The position numbers and the translations under genes were made by a program. Below, one piece after another: positions 47,401 to 49,272 of a stretch of 64,000 nucleotides of DNA. Origin of the DNA: Liolophura sinensis (Eukaryota > Mollusca > Polyplacophora > Chitonida > Chitonidae); contig NC_088299.1 of assembly GCF_032854445.1 (NCBI RefSeq), positions 4,813,001 through 4,877,000 on the forward strand, given 5' to 3'. The notes beneath the pieces are model-generated. The model was not told the origin of the DNA and searched no databases. It saw only the letters and a list, made by a program, of their open reading frames with translations. The first letter of the stretch is position 1; each line of letters begins with the position of its first letter.

Positions 47401-49272
47401 TAAAGTCAGTTGAGACATGTTATCTTTTCATACATCCATATTACGGGTCATACGGTCTGTTATGGTTGGCGGAATCCCTTTGCCCTTTTGTAAAATATTC
47501 TCTGTTTCAACCATATCTACAGAACCTTTTCACTTATAAAGTCAGTTAACTTTTTTTTTTGTCTCTGCCACAAAGCCAGCCAACAACCTGTGGAAGGTGT
47601 GAGTTTCCTGTAGGCTATGCCTGGTTTCCTCCCCCCATAATGCTGGCTGCAGTCATACAAGTGAAATATTTCTAAGTATGATGAAAACACCAGTCAAATA
47701 AATAAACAAGTGAAAATTCACGGCATTGTCTGTTCTTCACTCTGCCATGACTGGCGTAACTGGTGGTCCAGTTTTTGTTTATTATTTTTTTTATTTTTTG
47801 GGTAAACAGTATTCAGATTGTGTTAGAAGTGATTCTAATACATGTATTACAAGCAATATGCTTTTAAAAATTGTTTTAAGACAGCGTTTGCTCAAGTTAC
47901 TTTTAGACGCACAAAAATTGCCTAACACACTGATGAAAATGGTGTAGAGTAACATGTAAATATCCACATCAATTCTTACTGCTTGTGGAGTTTTCTTGAC
48001 AGTAAGTGGTTGATAATGTGACATCTAGACAGTGTAACATTCGTTGAAGACCACTTGTCACGGTCGTTTCTACGAATACGGTGTGCTTATCTGTATGTTA
48101 CATGTGGGAATGCTCATCAGTAATTTGCCAGAGGGGAGTGGTTTACGCCACTGGTTTCCTCCACTCATAAAACTGACCGCCATGGTACAAGTGGAGAAAC
48201 TCTTCAGTATGGGCTTAAGCACAGTCAAAGAAATAAGTAAATGCGGTATGAGCATAAATTCTTTATCCTGCTGCGAATGTAGTTGGTAAAAATCGAGAAT
48301 ACAGCATTTTTACTGTTGGGCCTGAGTGTCCAGATAACCTTTCTGCTGAGGTCCAGTTTGGCTCCGATCTACTGGCTGCCTCTATCACCGCGACACTTTG
48401 TGGATATACTTGTATAAAGTCAGCGCATAAAATATATATGGCAGGAGACTGTTGTTGTGCGTAGTCGCTGAGGGTATGTAAATGATTTGTCTCACACAGG
48501 AAGTGTCCTTACCAAGAGTGTTTCGGATTTTCCGAGGGTTAGGGTTACGCCACCTGGTGGTTGTAAGTGATACAAATGAGGTAAGTGGAGACACTTTGCA
48601 CCTCAGCCCTCTTATGGCTAAATAGCTATATGTTACTCTCACTATATTTGCATGTAAGGGCCAGCTTTCACAAAATTTAACCAAATTAACCGAATTTTCA
48701 TAACGTTGTCTTGTAAATCTCATCACCTTATGGCATTATAAGCTAGACTTCCTTTAGAATAAAAGTTATGGGTAAATATAACTTACAAATCATTATGAAA
48801 GTGGCCCCATACAACTTCATCGTTATGTCTTATAATGTACCTTTTTACATGCTTTCAATCTGGGTGATGCCATATTAAAACCTTCTCAGTTTGTTTGGAA
48901 TGAATTCACTCTGAAGGGATTAGTTCAAACTTATTAATTACTGGTGTTAATTTCAGGCCATGTTTAGCGACATTAGTTTCCCAAAGCGTGGTTAGATTAG
49001 GCATGTTTTAGCAAATCTTCAATTTTAAGGTCTGACAGCAACCTCCAGGTGGTCGTGTGTTTGATCGCGACTGATATTTTGGAAAATAAGCAAAAATATT
49101 TTTGAGTGCAGCGTAATGCACCAATGAGGTAAATAAACAAATAAATTTTAATGGAAGTGAGGTAACTTGTTTTTGGCAGGTGCTGGGTATGGTGACGAGG
49201 AAGGATTTGGCTCGCTACAGGACTGAACCTAAGAGGGGAATGCTGAAGATGGAGATTCTGGATATTCAGTAG
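5551..49272 (+). CDS. CLCN7: H+/Cl- exchange transporter 7 (CLC-7 type), gene span, 22 exons, 5' end incomplete
   Basis: Encodes an intracellular 2Cl-/H+ antiporter of the CLC family; in animals CLC-7 works in lysosomal membranes with the subunit OSTM1. The coding exons found are 5551-5712, 9508-9597, 12913-12978, 21708-21840, 22479-22588, 28198-28341, 28691-28774, 29186-29344, 29838-29948, 31670-31724, 32381-32441, 32823-32991, 33543-33636, 35001-35170, 39013-39189, 39737-39822, 41033-41153, 45193-45261, 46165-46251, 47111-47194, 48500-48580 and 49180-49272. Joined, they read 801 residues without a stop. Visible hallmarks: the GSGIP chloride-selectivity motif, [10 protein letters not shown] with the gating glutamate (split across exons 6 and 7), [12 protein letters not shown] with the proton glutamate, GKYALIGAA, and two C-terminal CBS domains. 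GASFWNQ and the [15 protein letters not shown] region favour CLC-7 over CLC-6, though MTISLTVIL is CLC-6-like. The start codon is not located: the first exon found opens in frame from an acceptor. Introns reach about 8.7 kb. Confidence 0.93.
5728..5998 (+). repeat. SINE-A, full-length tRNA-derived copy
   Basis: The head shows an A-box-like TGGCTCAATTGGTTAGCG and a B-box-like GAGCTCAAGTCC. The body contains CTGCGGATGGTCATGGG and the 3' part AGTGAAATATTCTTGAGTACGG, ending in an AAATAAATAAA tail. It starts 16 bp after the donor of the exon at 5551-5712. This is the main repeat family of the window. Confidence 0.9.
7203..7432 (-). repeat. SINE-B copy lacking its tRNA-like head
   Basis: Matches the family also seen at 13195-13558, 30945-31300 and 62937-63258 (CTTGGGGTTTAATGTCGTACTC, GTGCTGCTTCACTGGGACGC, TTACCGAAGGCAAGTAAGG). 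In longer copies a tRNA-like head lies at the plus-strand right end, so the element reads on the minus strand. Here that part is missing. Confidence 0.8.
7888..8000 (-). repeat. SINE-A 3' fragment, minus orientation
   Basis: TTATTTGATTGGTGTTTTACACC followed by a diverged body and GGGCAGAGCC...GGGAAACCCACG, the reverse complement of the SINE-A tail. Only the 3' part is present. Confidence 0.75.
8424..8524 (+). repeat. 19-bp tandem repeat, about 5 copies
   Basis: GATATGATAATATCTATCT is repeated head to tail with almost no change, which points to recent expansion. It lies in the CLCN7 intron before the exon at 9508. Confidence 0.95.
9205..9324 (+). CDS. Candidate alternative first exon of CLCN7
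   Basis: An ATG at 9205 opens 40 codons (starting [18 protein letters not shown]) that end exactly at CAG followed by a GTAAAA donor in phase 0. This is the phase the CLCN7 exon at 9508 needs. The upstream few hundred bases (about 8750-9200) are less AT-rich and free of SINEs. No homology to a known CLC N-terminus is visible, so this may be chance. An alternative start here would skip the exon at 5551. Confidence 0.25.
9508..9597 (+). CDS. CLCN7: CLCN7 exon 2 (cytosolic N-terminus)
   Basis: 30 codons, phase 0, acceptor TTATTTTCAG, donor GTAAGA. Encodes a basic stretch including [18 protein letters not shown]. The last residues begin the KYES..YD segment matched to the KYESLDYD region of vertebrate CLC-7. 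A DEPLI run resembles, but does not exactly fit, an acidic dileucine sorting signal. Confidence 0.8.
9795..10004 (+). repeat. Dispersed repeat family D
   Basis: Similar over about 200 bp to 60365-60575 and 62385-62585. Shared blocks include TTGGATTG, CAGGCTTCACAAA, TATCAGTCTACACA and CTTGCAAACA. All three copies have the same orientation. No tRNA-like boxes or ORF are seen. Confidence 0.75.
10203..10303 (-). repeat. SINE-A 3' fragment, minus orientation
   Basis: TATTTATTTGGTTGATTTGTGTTTTACGC, AAGAATATTTCACT and AATCGGGCAGAC correspond to the reverse complement of the SINE-A tail with moderate decay. Confidence 0.7.
10876..11152 (+). repeat. Compound (AAAC)n-rich tandem repeat
   Basis: Runs of AAACAAAC alternate with a longer unit containing GATAACACTTGCACGTATATG and TACCTGATGCAAACTAT, repeated about four times. 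It creates spurious small ORFs on both strands. Intronic. Confidence 0.85.
12030..12188 (+). repeat. SINE-A copy, 5' truncated
   Basis: Starts at CGTACGTGGGAAGGTCTGCC and continues through CACCATAATGCTGGCC and GTGAAATATTCTTGAGTACGG to an AAATAAATAATAAAT tail. The tRNA-like head is missing, as expected for a reverse-transcription truncation. Confidence 0.85.
12913..12978 (+). CDS. CLCN7: CLCN7 exon 3 (end of the cytosolic N-terminus)
   Basis: 22 codons, phase 0, acceptor TTTCTTTCAG, donor GTAGGT. Encodes [20 protein letters not shown]. Together with the preceding KYE this matches the conserved YESLDYD..EN.L..EE region just before the first membrane helix of CLC-7. Confidence 0.9.
13195..13558 (-). 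repeat. SINE-B copy with internal 43-bp duplication
   Basis: CTTGGGGTTTAACGTCGTAC plus ACTCAACAATTTTTC occurs twice in a row near 13205-13280. The body then runs through the TTACCGAAGGCAAGTAAGGC block to GTGACTTGACCCAGGATC, the minus-strand B-box side of a tRNA-like head. The A-box end is missing or decayed. Confidence 0.8.
14117..14413 (+). other. GC-rich island with an unexplained 98-codon open frame
   Basis: Within an AT-rich intron (12979-21707), the part about 14200-14410 is clearly richer in G and C, for example GTGGGGAACATACTGAGTGG. An ATG at 14117 stays open for 98 codons, and a minus-strand frame is open too. I recognise no domain. It may be a cryptic exon, a regulatory island or a piece of old inserted DNA. 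Confidence 0.25.
15187..15368 (+). repeat. SINE-A copy, partial head
   Basis: Begins at GTGAGTTCAATTCCGGCTC (B-box region), runs through CAACCTGCGGATGGTCATGGG and CTCCCACCATAATG, and ends AATAAATCAATAAA. Diverged tail words (TTAGATATTCTTAAGTACAGC) suggest an older insertion. Confidence 0.8.
16001..16150. mobile_element. MITE-like inverted-repeat element
   Basis: About 150 bp flanked by imperfect terminal inverted repeats: GGGGCCACTGTCACAGAACTTC on the left and the complement of GGGGCCACTTTTACAAAACTTC on the right. It has no coding capacity. It fits a non-autonomous DNA-transposon relic, with the family unknown. Confidence 0.55.
17017..17137 (-). repeat. SINE-A 3' fragment, minus orientation
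   Basis: TTATTTATTTATTTGTTTGATTGG, TATTCAAGAATATTTCACTT and GTGGGAGGAAACTGGGCAGAGCC form the reverse complement of the SINE-A tail and central part. Confidence 0.85.
17395..17520 (+). repeat. SINE-like dispersed repeat, family C
   Basis: Contains AAGCTCATCAGTGACGTGCC, AAGATCGGTTG and TTTCCTTCGCCCATATAACTGACC, matching the copies near 40-193 and 48065-48242. Boundaries are approximate. Confidence 0.5.
17548..17783 (-). repeat. SINE-A near-complete, minus orientation, diverged
   Basis: Runs from a decayed tail (AAGGATATTTCACTTGGATG) through TTAAACTGGGCAGAACCCGG and GAACTCTCAGCGATCTCATTGG to a recognisable head complement, TTAGCACGCTAACCACTCCG, that contains the A-box. High divergence indicates an old copy. 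Confidence 0.7.
18168..18240 (+). repeat. tRNA-like SINE head, unclassified
   Basis: CTTCGTGGCCGAGGGGGTTAGCG resembles the D-arm/A-box of a type II (Leu/Ser) tRNA, followed by GATCCGGCACGATGACCC. No acceptor pairing or complete cloverleaf is present, so this is a SINE head rather than a functional tRNA. Confidence 0.4.
19010..19287 (-). repeat. SINE-A, nearly full-length, minus orientation
   Basis: Tail TTATTTTATTTGTTTGATTGG, body GTGGCCAGCATTATGATGGG, B-box complement GGGCTTGAACTCACAGTGAG, and a decayed A-box complement near ACTAACCACCAGGC. It is directly followed by a plus-strand copy at 19296, giving an inverted pair. Confidence 0.8.
19296..19452 (+). repeat. SINE-A 3' part, plus orientation
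   Basis: Starts at GTACCGTACGTGGGAAGGTC and runs to AACACCAATCAAATAAATAA. With the minus copy at 19010-19287 it forms an inverted repeat whose transcript could fold into a long hairpin. Confidence 0.85.
19870..20148 (+). repeat. SINE-A, full-length
   Basis: Head GGTTCTGTTGGTTAGTGCGC, B-box GAGTTCAAGTCC, body CTGCGGATGGTTATGGG, tail AAATAAATAAGTAAATAAAT. Confidence 0.85.
20730..20945 (+). repeat. Dispersed repeat family E, copy 1
   Basis: Similar over about 200 bp to 23730-23945. Shared blocks include AGTCCATATTTCCCACAAATCTG / AGTTTATATTTTTCACAAATTAG, a TTCAGTTTAAT-TTATTTTT block, and AATTTAAAT followed by a GGC..T block. No ORF. Confidence 0.55.
21391..21575 (+). repeat. Dispersed repeat family F, copy 1
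   Basis: Shares TTTCACCTGAAGTTTAGCAT, TTTGCTTAATTCTGATTGATTC and a TAAATTTC-TTATCAG block with 38612-38785. No coding or tRNA-like features. Confidence 0.6.
21708..21840 (+). CDS. CLCN7: CLCN7 exon 4 (first membrane helix)
   Basis: 133 nt, phase 0 in and phase 1 out, acceptor TATGTTCTACAG, donor GTATCC. Encodes [10 protein letters not shown] and the hydrophobic helix B ([20 protein letters not shown]), ending LKFSILQK. With this donor the length to the next exon equals that of vertebrate CLC-7. A second donor at 21874 (CAG then GTAATA) is in the same phase and would add 11 residues, so an alternative 5' splice site is possible. Confidence 0.92.
22479..22588 (+). CDS. CLCN7: CLCN7 exon 5 (helix C region)
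   Basis: 110 nt, phase 1 in and phase 0 out, donor GTGAGT. Encodes [19 protein letters not shown] and [17 protein letters not shown]. It corresponds to the luminal loop and the second hydrophobic helix, ending one residue before the P-x-A-A-G-S-G-I-P selectivity segment. Confidence 0.95.
23214..23325 (-). repeat. SINE-A 3' fragment, minus orientation
   Basis: TTTATTTATTTATTTGATTGG, TATGATGGCGGCCAGCATTT and GTGGAAACCGGGCAGACCC match the reverse complement of SINE-A. Confidence 0.85.
23730..23945 (+). repeat. Dispersed repeat family E, copy 2
   Basis: Partner of 20730-20945, in the same orientation and inside the adjoining intron. The copies are diverged, so the limits are approximate. Confidence 0.55.
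24119..24333 (+). repeat. SINE-A, full-length with body deletion
   Basis: GGGGGCCTCCATGGCTGAAG head, B-box GAGTTCAAGTCC, and a body that jumps from CTGCGGATGG to GGGAAATATTCTTGAGTACG, ending AAATTAATAAATAAA. The part with CACCATAATGCTGG is deleted. Confidence 0.85.
24895..24965 (+). repeat. SINE-A tail remnant
   Basis: CACCAATAATACGCTGCCCG, AAACATTCTGGAGTACGGC and AACACCAATCAATCAG correspond to the SINE-A 3' end, with the upstream part decayed. Confidence 0.55.
25901..26035 (+). promoter_or_regulatory. Cluster of CRE-like palindromes in a CLCN7 intron
   Basis: Two perfect TGACGTCA palindromes (25951-25958 and 26028-26035) lie 77 bp apart, with a related TGACGTTG at 25901 and a TGATGACATCATG at about 26006. 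TGACGTCA is the binding site of CREB/ATF bZIP factors. An intronic enhancer is possible, but the sequence alone does not show activity. Confidence 0.25.
28198..28341 (+). CDS. CLCN7: CLCN7 exon 6 (GSGIP chloride-selectivity segment)
   Basis: 48 codons, phase 0, acceptor TTTCGATTACAG, donor GTAAGT. Encodes [20 protein letters not shown] and ends GGLACGK, the first half of the GK-EGP gating motif. GSGIP is the family signature at the N-terminus of helix D that coordinates the anion. Two decayed partial copies of this exon follow within 200 bp. Confidence 0.97.
28361..28541 (+). pseudogene. Two decayed tandem copies of CLCN7 exon 6
   Basis: 28361-28488 repeats exon 6 from TCATATCTGAATGG through TGTCTGTGATGGGAG and on into the donor and following intron (GGTGATGACC), with a one-base insertion near 28393 that breaks the frame. 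The donor GTAAGT has become GTGCAT. A shorter third copy (28489-28541) keeps CCAGGCCTGATG and GGGCTCTCATAGCTGAAAG. Neither copy has the acceptor or the GSGIP part, so neither can act as an exon. Confidence 0.85.
28691..28774 (+). CDS. CLCN7: CLCN7 exon 7 (gating glutamate)
   Basis: 28 codons, phase 0, acceptor TATGCTTTCAG, donor GTAAGT. Begins [20 protein letters not shown]. The first residue is the gating glutamate of the GKEGP motif that couples chloride and proton movement, which is present here. Confidence 0.97.
28888..29034 (-). repeat. SINE-A partial, minus orientation
   Basis: TTTGATTGGTGTTTTATGCC, TATGATGGCTGCCAGCATTATG and GGGGAAACCCACGACC fit the reverse complement of SINE-A with an internal deletion, ending near the GGTGAGAGGCTC head side. 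Confidence 0.75.
29186..29344 (+). CDS. CLCN7: CLCN7 exon 8 (proton-glutamate helix)
   Basis: 53 codons, phase 0, acceptor CCTTTTTTCAG, donor GTATGT. Contains [20 protein letters not shown] followed by [16 protein letters not shown]. The EEGASFWNQ segment carries the internal glutamate used for proton transfer in CLC exchangers and matches CLC-7 more closely than CLC-6 (which has EEGSSFWNQ). Confidence 0.98.
29838..29948 (+). CDS. CLCN7: CLCN7 exon 9
   Basis: 37 codons, phase 0, acceptor GGTTTTTTCAG, donor GTCAGT. Encodes [20 protein letters not shown] and a loop with [12 protein letters not shown], aligned with the [13 protein letters not shown] and SSPGLINFGRF segments of vertebrate CLC-7. 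Confidence 0.96.
30085..30450 (+). repeat. 24-bp minisatellite, about 15 copies
   Basis: Unit TACAAACCACCAACCTTTGG plus CAGG or a close variant (AAGT, CAGG, CATA). Because the unit is 24 bp (8 codons) and has no stop in any frame, all six frames are open for 300 bases or more, e.g. repeats of YKPPTFAR on the plus strand. It lies in the intron that starts 136 bp upstream and has no plausible start context or splice support, so these frames are not treated as genes. Confidence 0.95.
30945..31300 (-). repeat. SINE-B, full-length with tRNA-like head
   Basis: Read on the minus strand it begins GGCCCCGATAGCACGGTTGG with TAGAGCG (A-box region). It carries a B-box-like GGGTCGAGTCA about 50 nt later, then a body ending with the complement of CTTGGGGTTCAACGTCGTAC. 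This is the best copy of the family and shows its tRNA-derived structure. Confidence 0.85.
31670..31724 (+). CDS. CLCN7: CLCN7 exon 10
   Basis: 55 nt, phase 0 in and phase 1 out, acceptor TTTCAATTTTCAG, donor GTAAGT. Encodes [18 protein letters not shown], aligned with the EIPVFIAMGVVGG helix of CLC-7. Confidence 0.95.
32381..32441 (+). CDS. CLCN7: CLCN7 exon 11
   Basis: 61 nt, phase 1 in and phase 2 out, acceptor TTTTACACAG, donor GTGAGT. Encodes [20 protein letters not shown], matching the GGVLGAVFNALNYWLTMFR segment of vertebrate CLC-7. Confidence 0.96.
32823..32991 (+). CDS. CLCN7: CLCN7 exon 12 (helix plus luminal His/Gly-rich loop)
   Basis: 169 nt, phase 2 in and phase 0 out, acceptor TTGTGTTTCAG, donor GTAACA. 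Encodes [20 protein letters not shown] and [11 protein letters not shown], then a loop rich in His and Gly ([14 protein letters not shown]). The corresponding loop of vertebrate CLC-7 is not His-rich; this may be lineage-specific. Confidence 0.95.
33543..33636 (+). CDS. CLCN7: CLCN7 exon 13
   Basis: 94 nt, phase 0 in and phase 1 out, acceptor TTCTTACCTGACAG after a poly-T run, donor GTAAGT. Encodes [20 protein letters not shown] followed by [11 protein letters not shown], matching the LFCADGEYN..AA.FFNTPE segment of CLC-7. Confidence 0.96.
33861..34036 (-). repeat. SINE-A 3' part with clear target-site duplication
   Basis: The minus-orientation element spans about 33874-34023 and is flanked by a perfect 13-bp direct repeat CTGGTACAGAGAT (33861-33873 and 34024-34036). 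It is inserted in the middle of a locally duplicated segment (see findings). Confidence 0.92.
34191..34479 (+). repeat. SINE-A, full-length with target-site duplication
   Basis: Head GGGGGCCTCCATGGCTCAG, A-box TGGCTCAGTTGG, B-box GAGTTCAAGTCC, tail AATCAAATAAATC. Flanked by CAAAAAGTACAG (34191-34202) and CAAAAACTACAG (34468-34479), a 12-bp duplication with one mismatch. Confidence 0.92.
34834..34949 (-). repeat. SINE-A 3' fragment, minus orientation
   Basis: TTTATCTATTTGATTGGTG, TACAACGGCGGCCAGCATTG and GGGAGGAAACCGGGCAGAGC. It ends 50 bp before the acceptor of the exon at 35001, so it may overlap the branch-point region of that intron. Confidence 0.88.
35001..35170 (+). CDS. CLCN7: CLCN7 exon 14
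   Basis: 170 nt, phase 1 in and phase 0 out, acceptor TTTTAATTGGCAG, donor GTAAGG. Encodes [20 protein letters not shown], then [20 protein letters not shown] and SWGRLIGLG. The [14 protein letters not shown] segment is the conserved helix N anion-binding region and is closest to CLC-7. Confidence 0.98.
35296..35745 (+). repeat. 61-bp minisatellite of dimeric structure, about 7 copies
   Basis: The unit is 61 bp (for example starts at 35368 and 35429). Each unit consists of two related halves, one with CTAAACACCAGTCAGACTGCC and one with TAATACACCAATCAGACTAACC, so an older ~30-bp unit became a dimer and then expanded. It begins 126 bp after the exon ending at 35170. Confidence 0.95.
35813..35948. 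mobile_element. MITE-like hairpin element
   Basis: The left arm, with TTCACGAAGCTGTC, AACGTTACGA and ACTACCATG, is the approximate complement of the right arm, with CCATGGTAGTTAAGTG, AACGTAACGTTAC and CAAGTTTCG. About 135 bp in total, with a short loop and no ORF. Confidence 0.6.
36214..36222 (+). CDS. CLCN7: Candidate 9-nt CLCN7 micro-exon
   Basis: ACTAAAGAG (Thr-Lys-Glu) is bracketed by a pyrimidine-rich acceptor ending AATTCAG and a consensus donor GTAAGA. It would join in phase 0 between exons 35001-35170 and 39013-39189, in a loop that is variable in length among CLC proteins. Not required for a good alignment, so only suggestive. Confidence 0.3.
36654..36906 (+). repeat. SINE-A, full-length with part of the head missing
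   Basis: GGCTCAGTTGATTAGCACGC head, TGACCCAG joined to a shortened B-box side, CTGTGGATGGTCGTGGG body, and a TCAAATAAATAAATC tail. Confidence 0.85.
38346..38410. repeat. (TG)n/(TA)n microsatellite
   Basis: A short GTGTGTGTGTG run followed by more than 20 TA dinucleotides, then CACACATATATACACATATA. Intronic. Confidence 0.98.
38612..38785 (+). repeat. Dispersed repeat family F, copy 2
   Basis: Partner of 21391-21575 (TTTCACCTGAAGTTTGGCAT, TTTGCTTGATTCTGATCGATTC, TAAATTTCTTATTAG). Same orientation in another intron of the gene. Confidence 0.6.
39013..39189 (+). CDS. CLCN7: CLCN7 exon 15
   Basis: 59 codons, phase 0, acceptor TCGTGATTGACAG, donor GTAAGT. Encodes [20 protein letters not shown] followed by [20 protein letters not shown] and a last helix with [13 protein letters not shown]. 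This is the final transmembrane region before the CBS domains, strongly conserved with CLC-7 and CLC-6. Confidence 0.98.
39737..39822 (+). CDS. CLCN7: CLCN7 exon 16 (linker to CBS1)
   Basis: 86 nt, phase 0 in and phase 2 out, acceptor GTTTTCTTCCAG, donor GTAGGT. Encodes [20 protein letters not shown] followed by AMSDNLKA. Reading past the donor would give an immediate TAG, but the GTAGGT donor removes it and the codon completed in the next exon is AAT, giving LKANDVMNAPV, aligned with LTAREVMSTPV. Confidence 0.95.
39899..40290 (+). repeat. 21-bp minisatellite, about 18 copies
   Basis: Degenerate unit TGTATGCCTGGTTTCCCATGG, starting 76 bp downstream of the exon ending at 39822 and running almost directly into the acceptor-duplication array at 40315. 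Open frames through it are a by-product of the repeat. Confidence 0.95.
40296..41032 (+). repeat. Tandem array of the CBS1-exon acceptor and first 43 nt
   Basis: The acceptor TTTCTGCCCTCAG followed by an exon-start-like TGATGTGATGAA occurs before positions 40315, 40383, 40451, 40519, 40631, 40743, 40855 and 40966, and finally at the genuine exon start 41033. Units are 68 bp, or 112 bp where an extra 44-bp copy without the acceptor intervenes (near 40562, 40674, 40786 and 40898). In the copies the exon-like part ends TCAGATAACA followed by GTAAGG, a possible donor. In the real exon the sequence instead continues GTGTTCAGGCCTGTGGAGAGG. The acceptor at 40451 precedes a variant start (CGATGTGGTG). 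Confidence 0.93.
41033..41153 (+). CDS. CLCN7: CLCN7 exon 17 (first CBS domain)
   Basis: 121 nt, phase 2 in and phase 0 out, acceptor TTCTGCCCTCAG, donor GTAAGT. Encodes [20 protein letters not shown] and then [20 protein letters not shown]. It matches the start of CBS1 (EVMSTPV..L...E.VG.IVD.L) of CLC-7. At least eight near-copies of its acceptor lie immediately upstream. Confidence 0.96.
41441..41730 (+). repeat. SINE-A, full-length, young, with 10-bp target-site duplication
   Basis: The element spans 41451-41720 and is flanked by perfect TCAAAGAGGC copies (41441-41450 and 41721-41730). The tail is a pure poly-A run rather than AAATAAAT. Head TGGCTCAGTTGGTTAGCGTG, B-box GAGTTCAAGTCC. Confidence 0.95.
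41753..41858 (-). repeat. SINE-A 3' fragment, minus orientation
   Basis: TTTATTTAGTTTATTGATTAG, CAGAATATTTCTCTTATAC and ATTATGGTGGGAGGAAACCGG. Only 23 bp separate it from the plus-strand copy ending at 41730, giving a potential hairpin. Confidence 0.85.
41985..42080 (+). repeat. About 30-bp tandem repeat, 3 copies
   Basis: CCTGGAAAAGTTAGGGGTTT plus TTGTATTTTGG is repeated with small changes. Directly upstream of the related 66-bp array. Confidence 0.85.
42255..42540 (+). repeat. 66-bp minisatellite, 4 copies
   Basis: Copies of TGAAATCTTTGAAGTGTATA start at 42301, 42367, 42433 and 42499, and each unit also has AAGCCTGTTGAAAAAGCCTGG. The unit of 66 bp (22 codons) keeps a minus-strand frame open, which I do not regard as a gene. 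Confidence 0.93.
42541..44628. other. Plain intron sequence
   Basis: About 2.1 kb of AT-rich intron between CLCN7 exons 17 and 18 with no SINE, tandem repeat or exon-like frame that I could identify. Confidence 0.6.
44629..44745 (-). repeat. SINE-A 3' fragment, minus orientation
   Basis: TTGATTGGTGTTTCACTCTG, CAAGAATATTTTACTTGTG and GAAACCAGGCAGAGCTCGG. Diverged. Confidence 0.75.
45193..45261 (+). CDS. CLCN7: CLCN7 exon 18 (CBS1, second part)
   Basis: 23 codons, phase 0, acceptor TTGTTGTTGTCAG, donor GTAAGT. Encodes [19 protein letters not shown], matching [18 protein letters not shown] of CLC-7. Confidence 0.98.
45609..45890 (+). repeat. SINE-A, full-length
   Basis: GGGGGCCTCCATGGCTCAG head, A-box TGGCTCAGTTGG, B-box GAGTTCAAGTCC, body CTGCTGATGGTCATGGG, and a long AAATAAATAAATAAAT tail. 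Confidence 0.93.
46165..46251 (+). CDS. CLCN7: CLCN7 exon 19 (between CBS1 and CBS2)
   Basis: 29 codons, phase 0, acceptor ATCTTAATGCAG, donor GTTGGT (weak). Encodes [20 protein letters not shown] and EYPWTVNIE, aligned with the LKDFRDAYPRFPPI region. The next donor-like site (GTAACA, 5 nt downstream) would shift the frame into a stop, so the weak donor is preferred. Confidence 0.93.
46650..46735 (-). pseudogene. tRNA-Trp(CCA)-like remnant
   Basis: On the minus strand TAGCTGAGTGGTAGAGG (A-box), an anticodon-loop-like CTCCAAA and GGTTCAAATCC (B-box) occur at tRNA spacing. The acceptor ends do not pair and the anticodon stem has a mismatch. It is more likely a decayed tRNA copy or SINE head than a working tRNA. 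Confidence 0.4.
47111..47194 (+). CDS. CLCN7: CLCN7 exon 20 (CBS2 start)
   Basis: 28 codons, phase 0, acceptor TTTGTTCTAG, donor GTAAGT. Encodes [20 protein letters not shown] and PFPYTIFK, matching MDLSEFMNPSPYTV of CLC-7. A SINE is inserted 8 bp after the exon, and its target-site duplication includes this donor. Confidence 0.97.
47186..47412 (+). repeat. SINE-A inserted across a splice donor, with 17-bp target-site duplication
   Basis: The left flank ATATTTAAAGTAAGTTG (47186-47202) holds the last 9 bases of the exon and its donor. The right flank ATATTTAAAGTCAGTTG (47396-47412) is its copy with one A-to-C change. Between them lies a SINE with head TGGCTCAGTTGTTTAGCG, B-box GAGTTCAAGTCC and an AAATAAATAAATAAAT tail; part of the body is deleted. 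Confidence 0.93.
47572..47710 (+). repeat. SINE-A, 5' truncated
   Basis: Starts near CAACAACCTGTGGAAGG, runs through ATAATGCTGGCTGCAGTC and GTGAAATATTTCTAAGTATG, and ends AATAAATAAAC. Diverged. Confidence 0.75.
48065..48242 (+). repeat. SINE-like dispersed repeat, family C
   Basis: The clearest copy: TGTGGGAATGCTCATCAG, TTTGCCAG, GGTTTCCTCCACTCATAA and AACTGACCGCCATGG, then a SINE-A-like tail with CTCTTCAGTATGGGCTTAAG. Partners at 40-193 and 17395-17520. Confidence 0.6.
48500..48580 (+). CDS. CLCN7: CLCN7 exon 21 (CBS2)
   Basis: 27 codons, phase 0, acceptor TTGTCTCACACAG, donor GTAAGT. Encodes [20 protein letters not shown] and VVSDTNE, nearly identical to [21 protein letters not shown] of CLC-7. 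Confidence 0.98.
48648..48812. mobile_element. Possible MITE-like element
   Basis: A left end with GGGCCAGCTTTCACAAAAT and a right end that is the complement of GGGGCCACTTTCATAATG resemble the ends of the element at 16001-16150. Inverted-repeat identity is only moderate. Confidence 0.4.
49029..49146 (+). repeat. SINE-A 3' part, diverged
   Basis: GTCTGACAGCAACCTCCAGG, TTTTGAGTGCAGCGTAATGC and AGGTAAATAAACAAATAAAT. It ends 34 bp before the acceptor of the last CLCN7 exon. Confidence 0.7.
49180..49272 (+). CDS. CLCN7: CLCN7 last exon (end of CBS2, stop)
   Basis: 30 codons plus TAG, phase 0, acceptor TTGTTTTTGGCAG. Encodes [20 protein letters not shown] and a short tail [10 protein letters not shown]. 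It matches [14 protein letters not shown] at the end of CBS2 in CLC-7. The 3' UTR follows. Confidence 0.98.
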   Translation: MLGMVTRKDLARYRTEPKRGMLKMEILDIQ

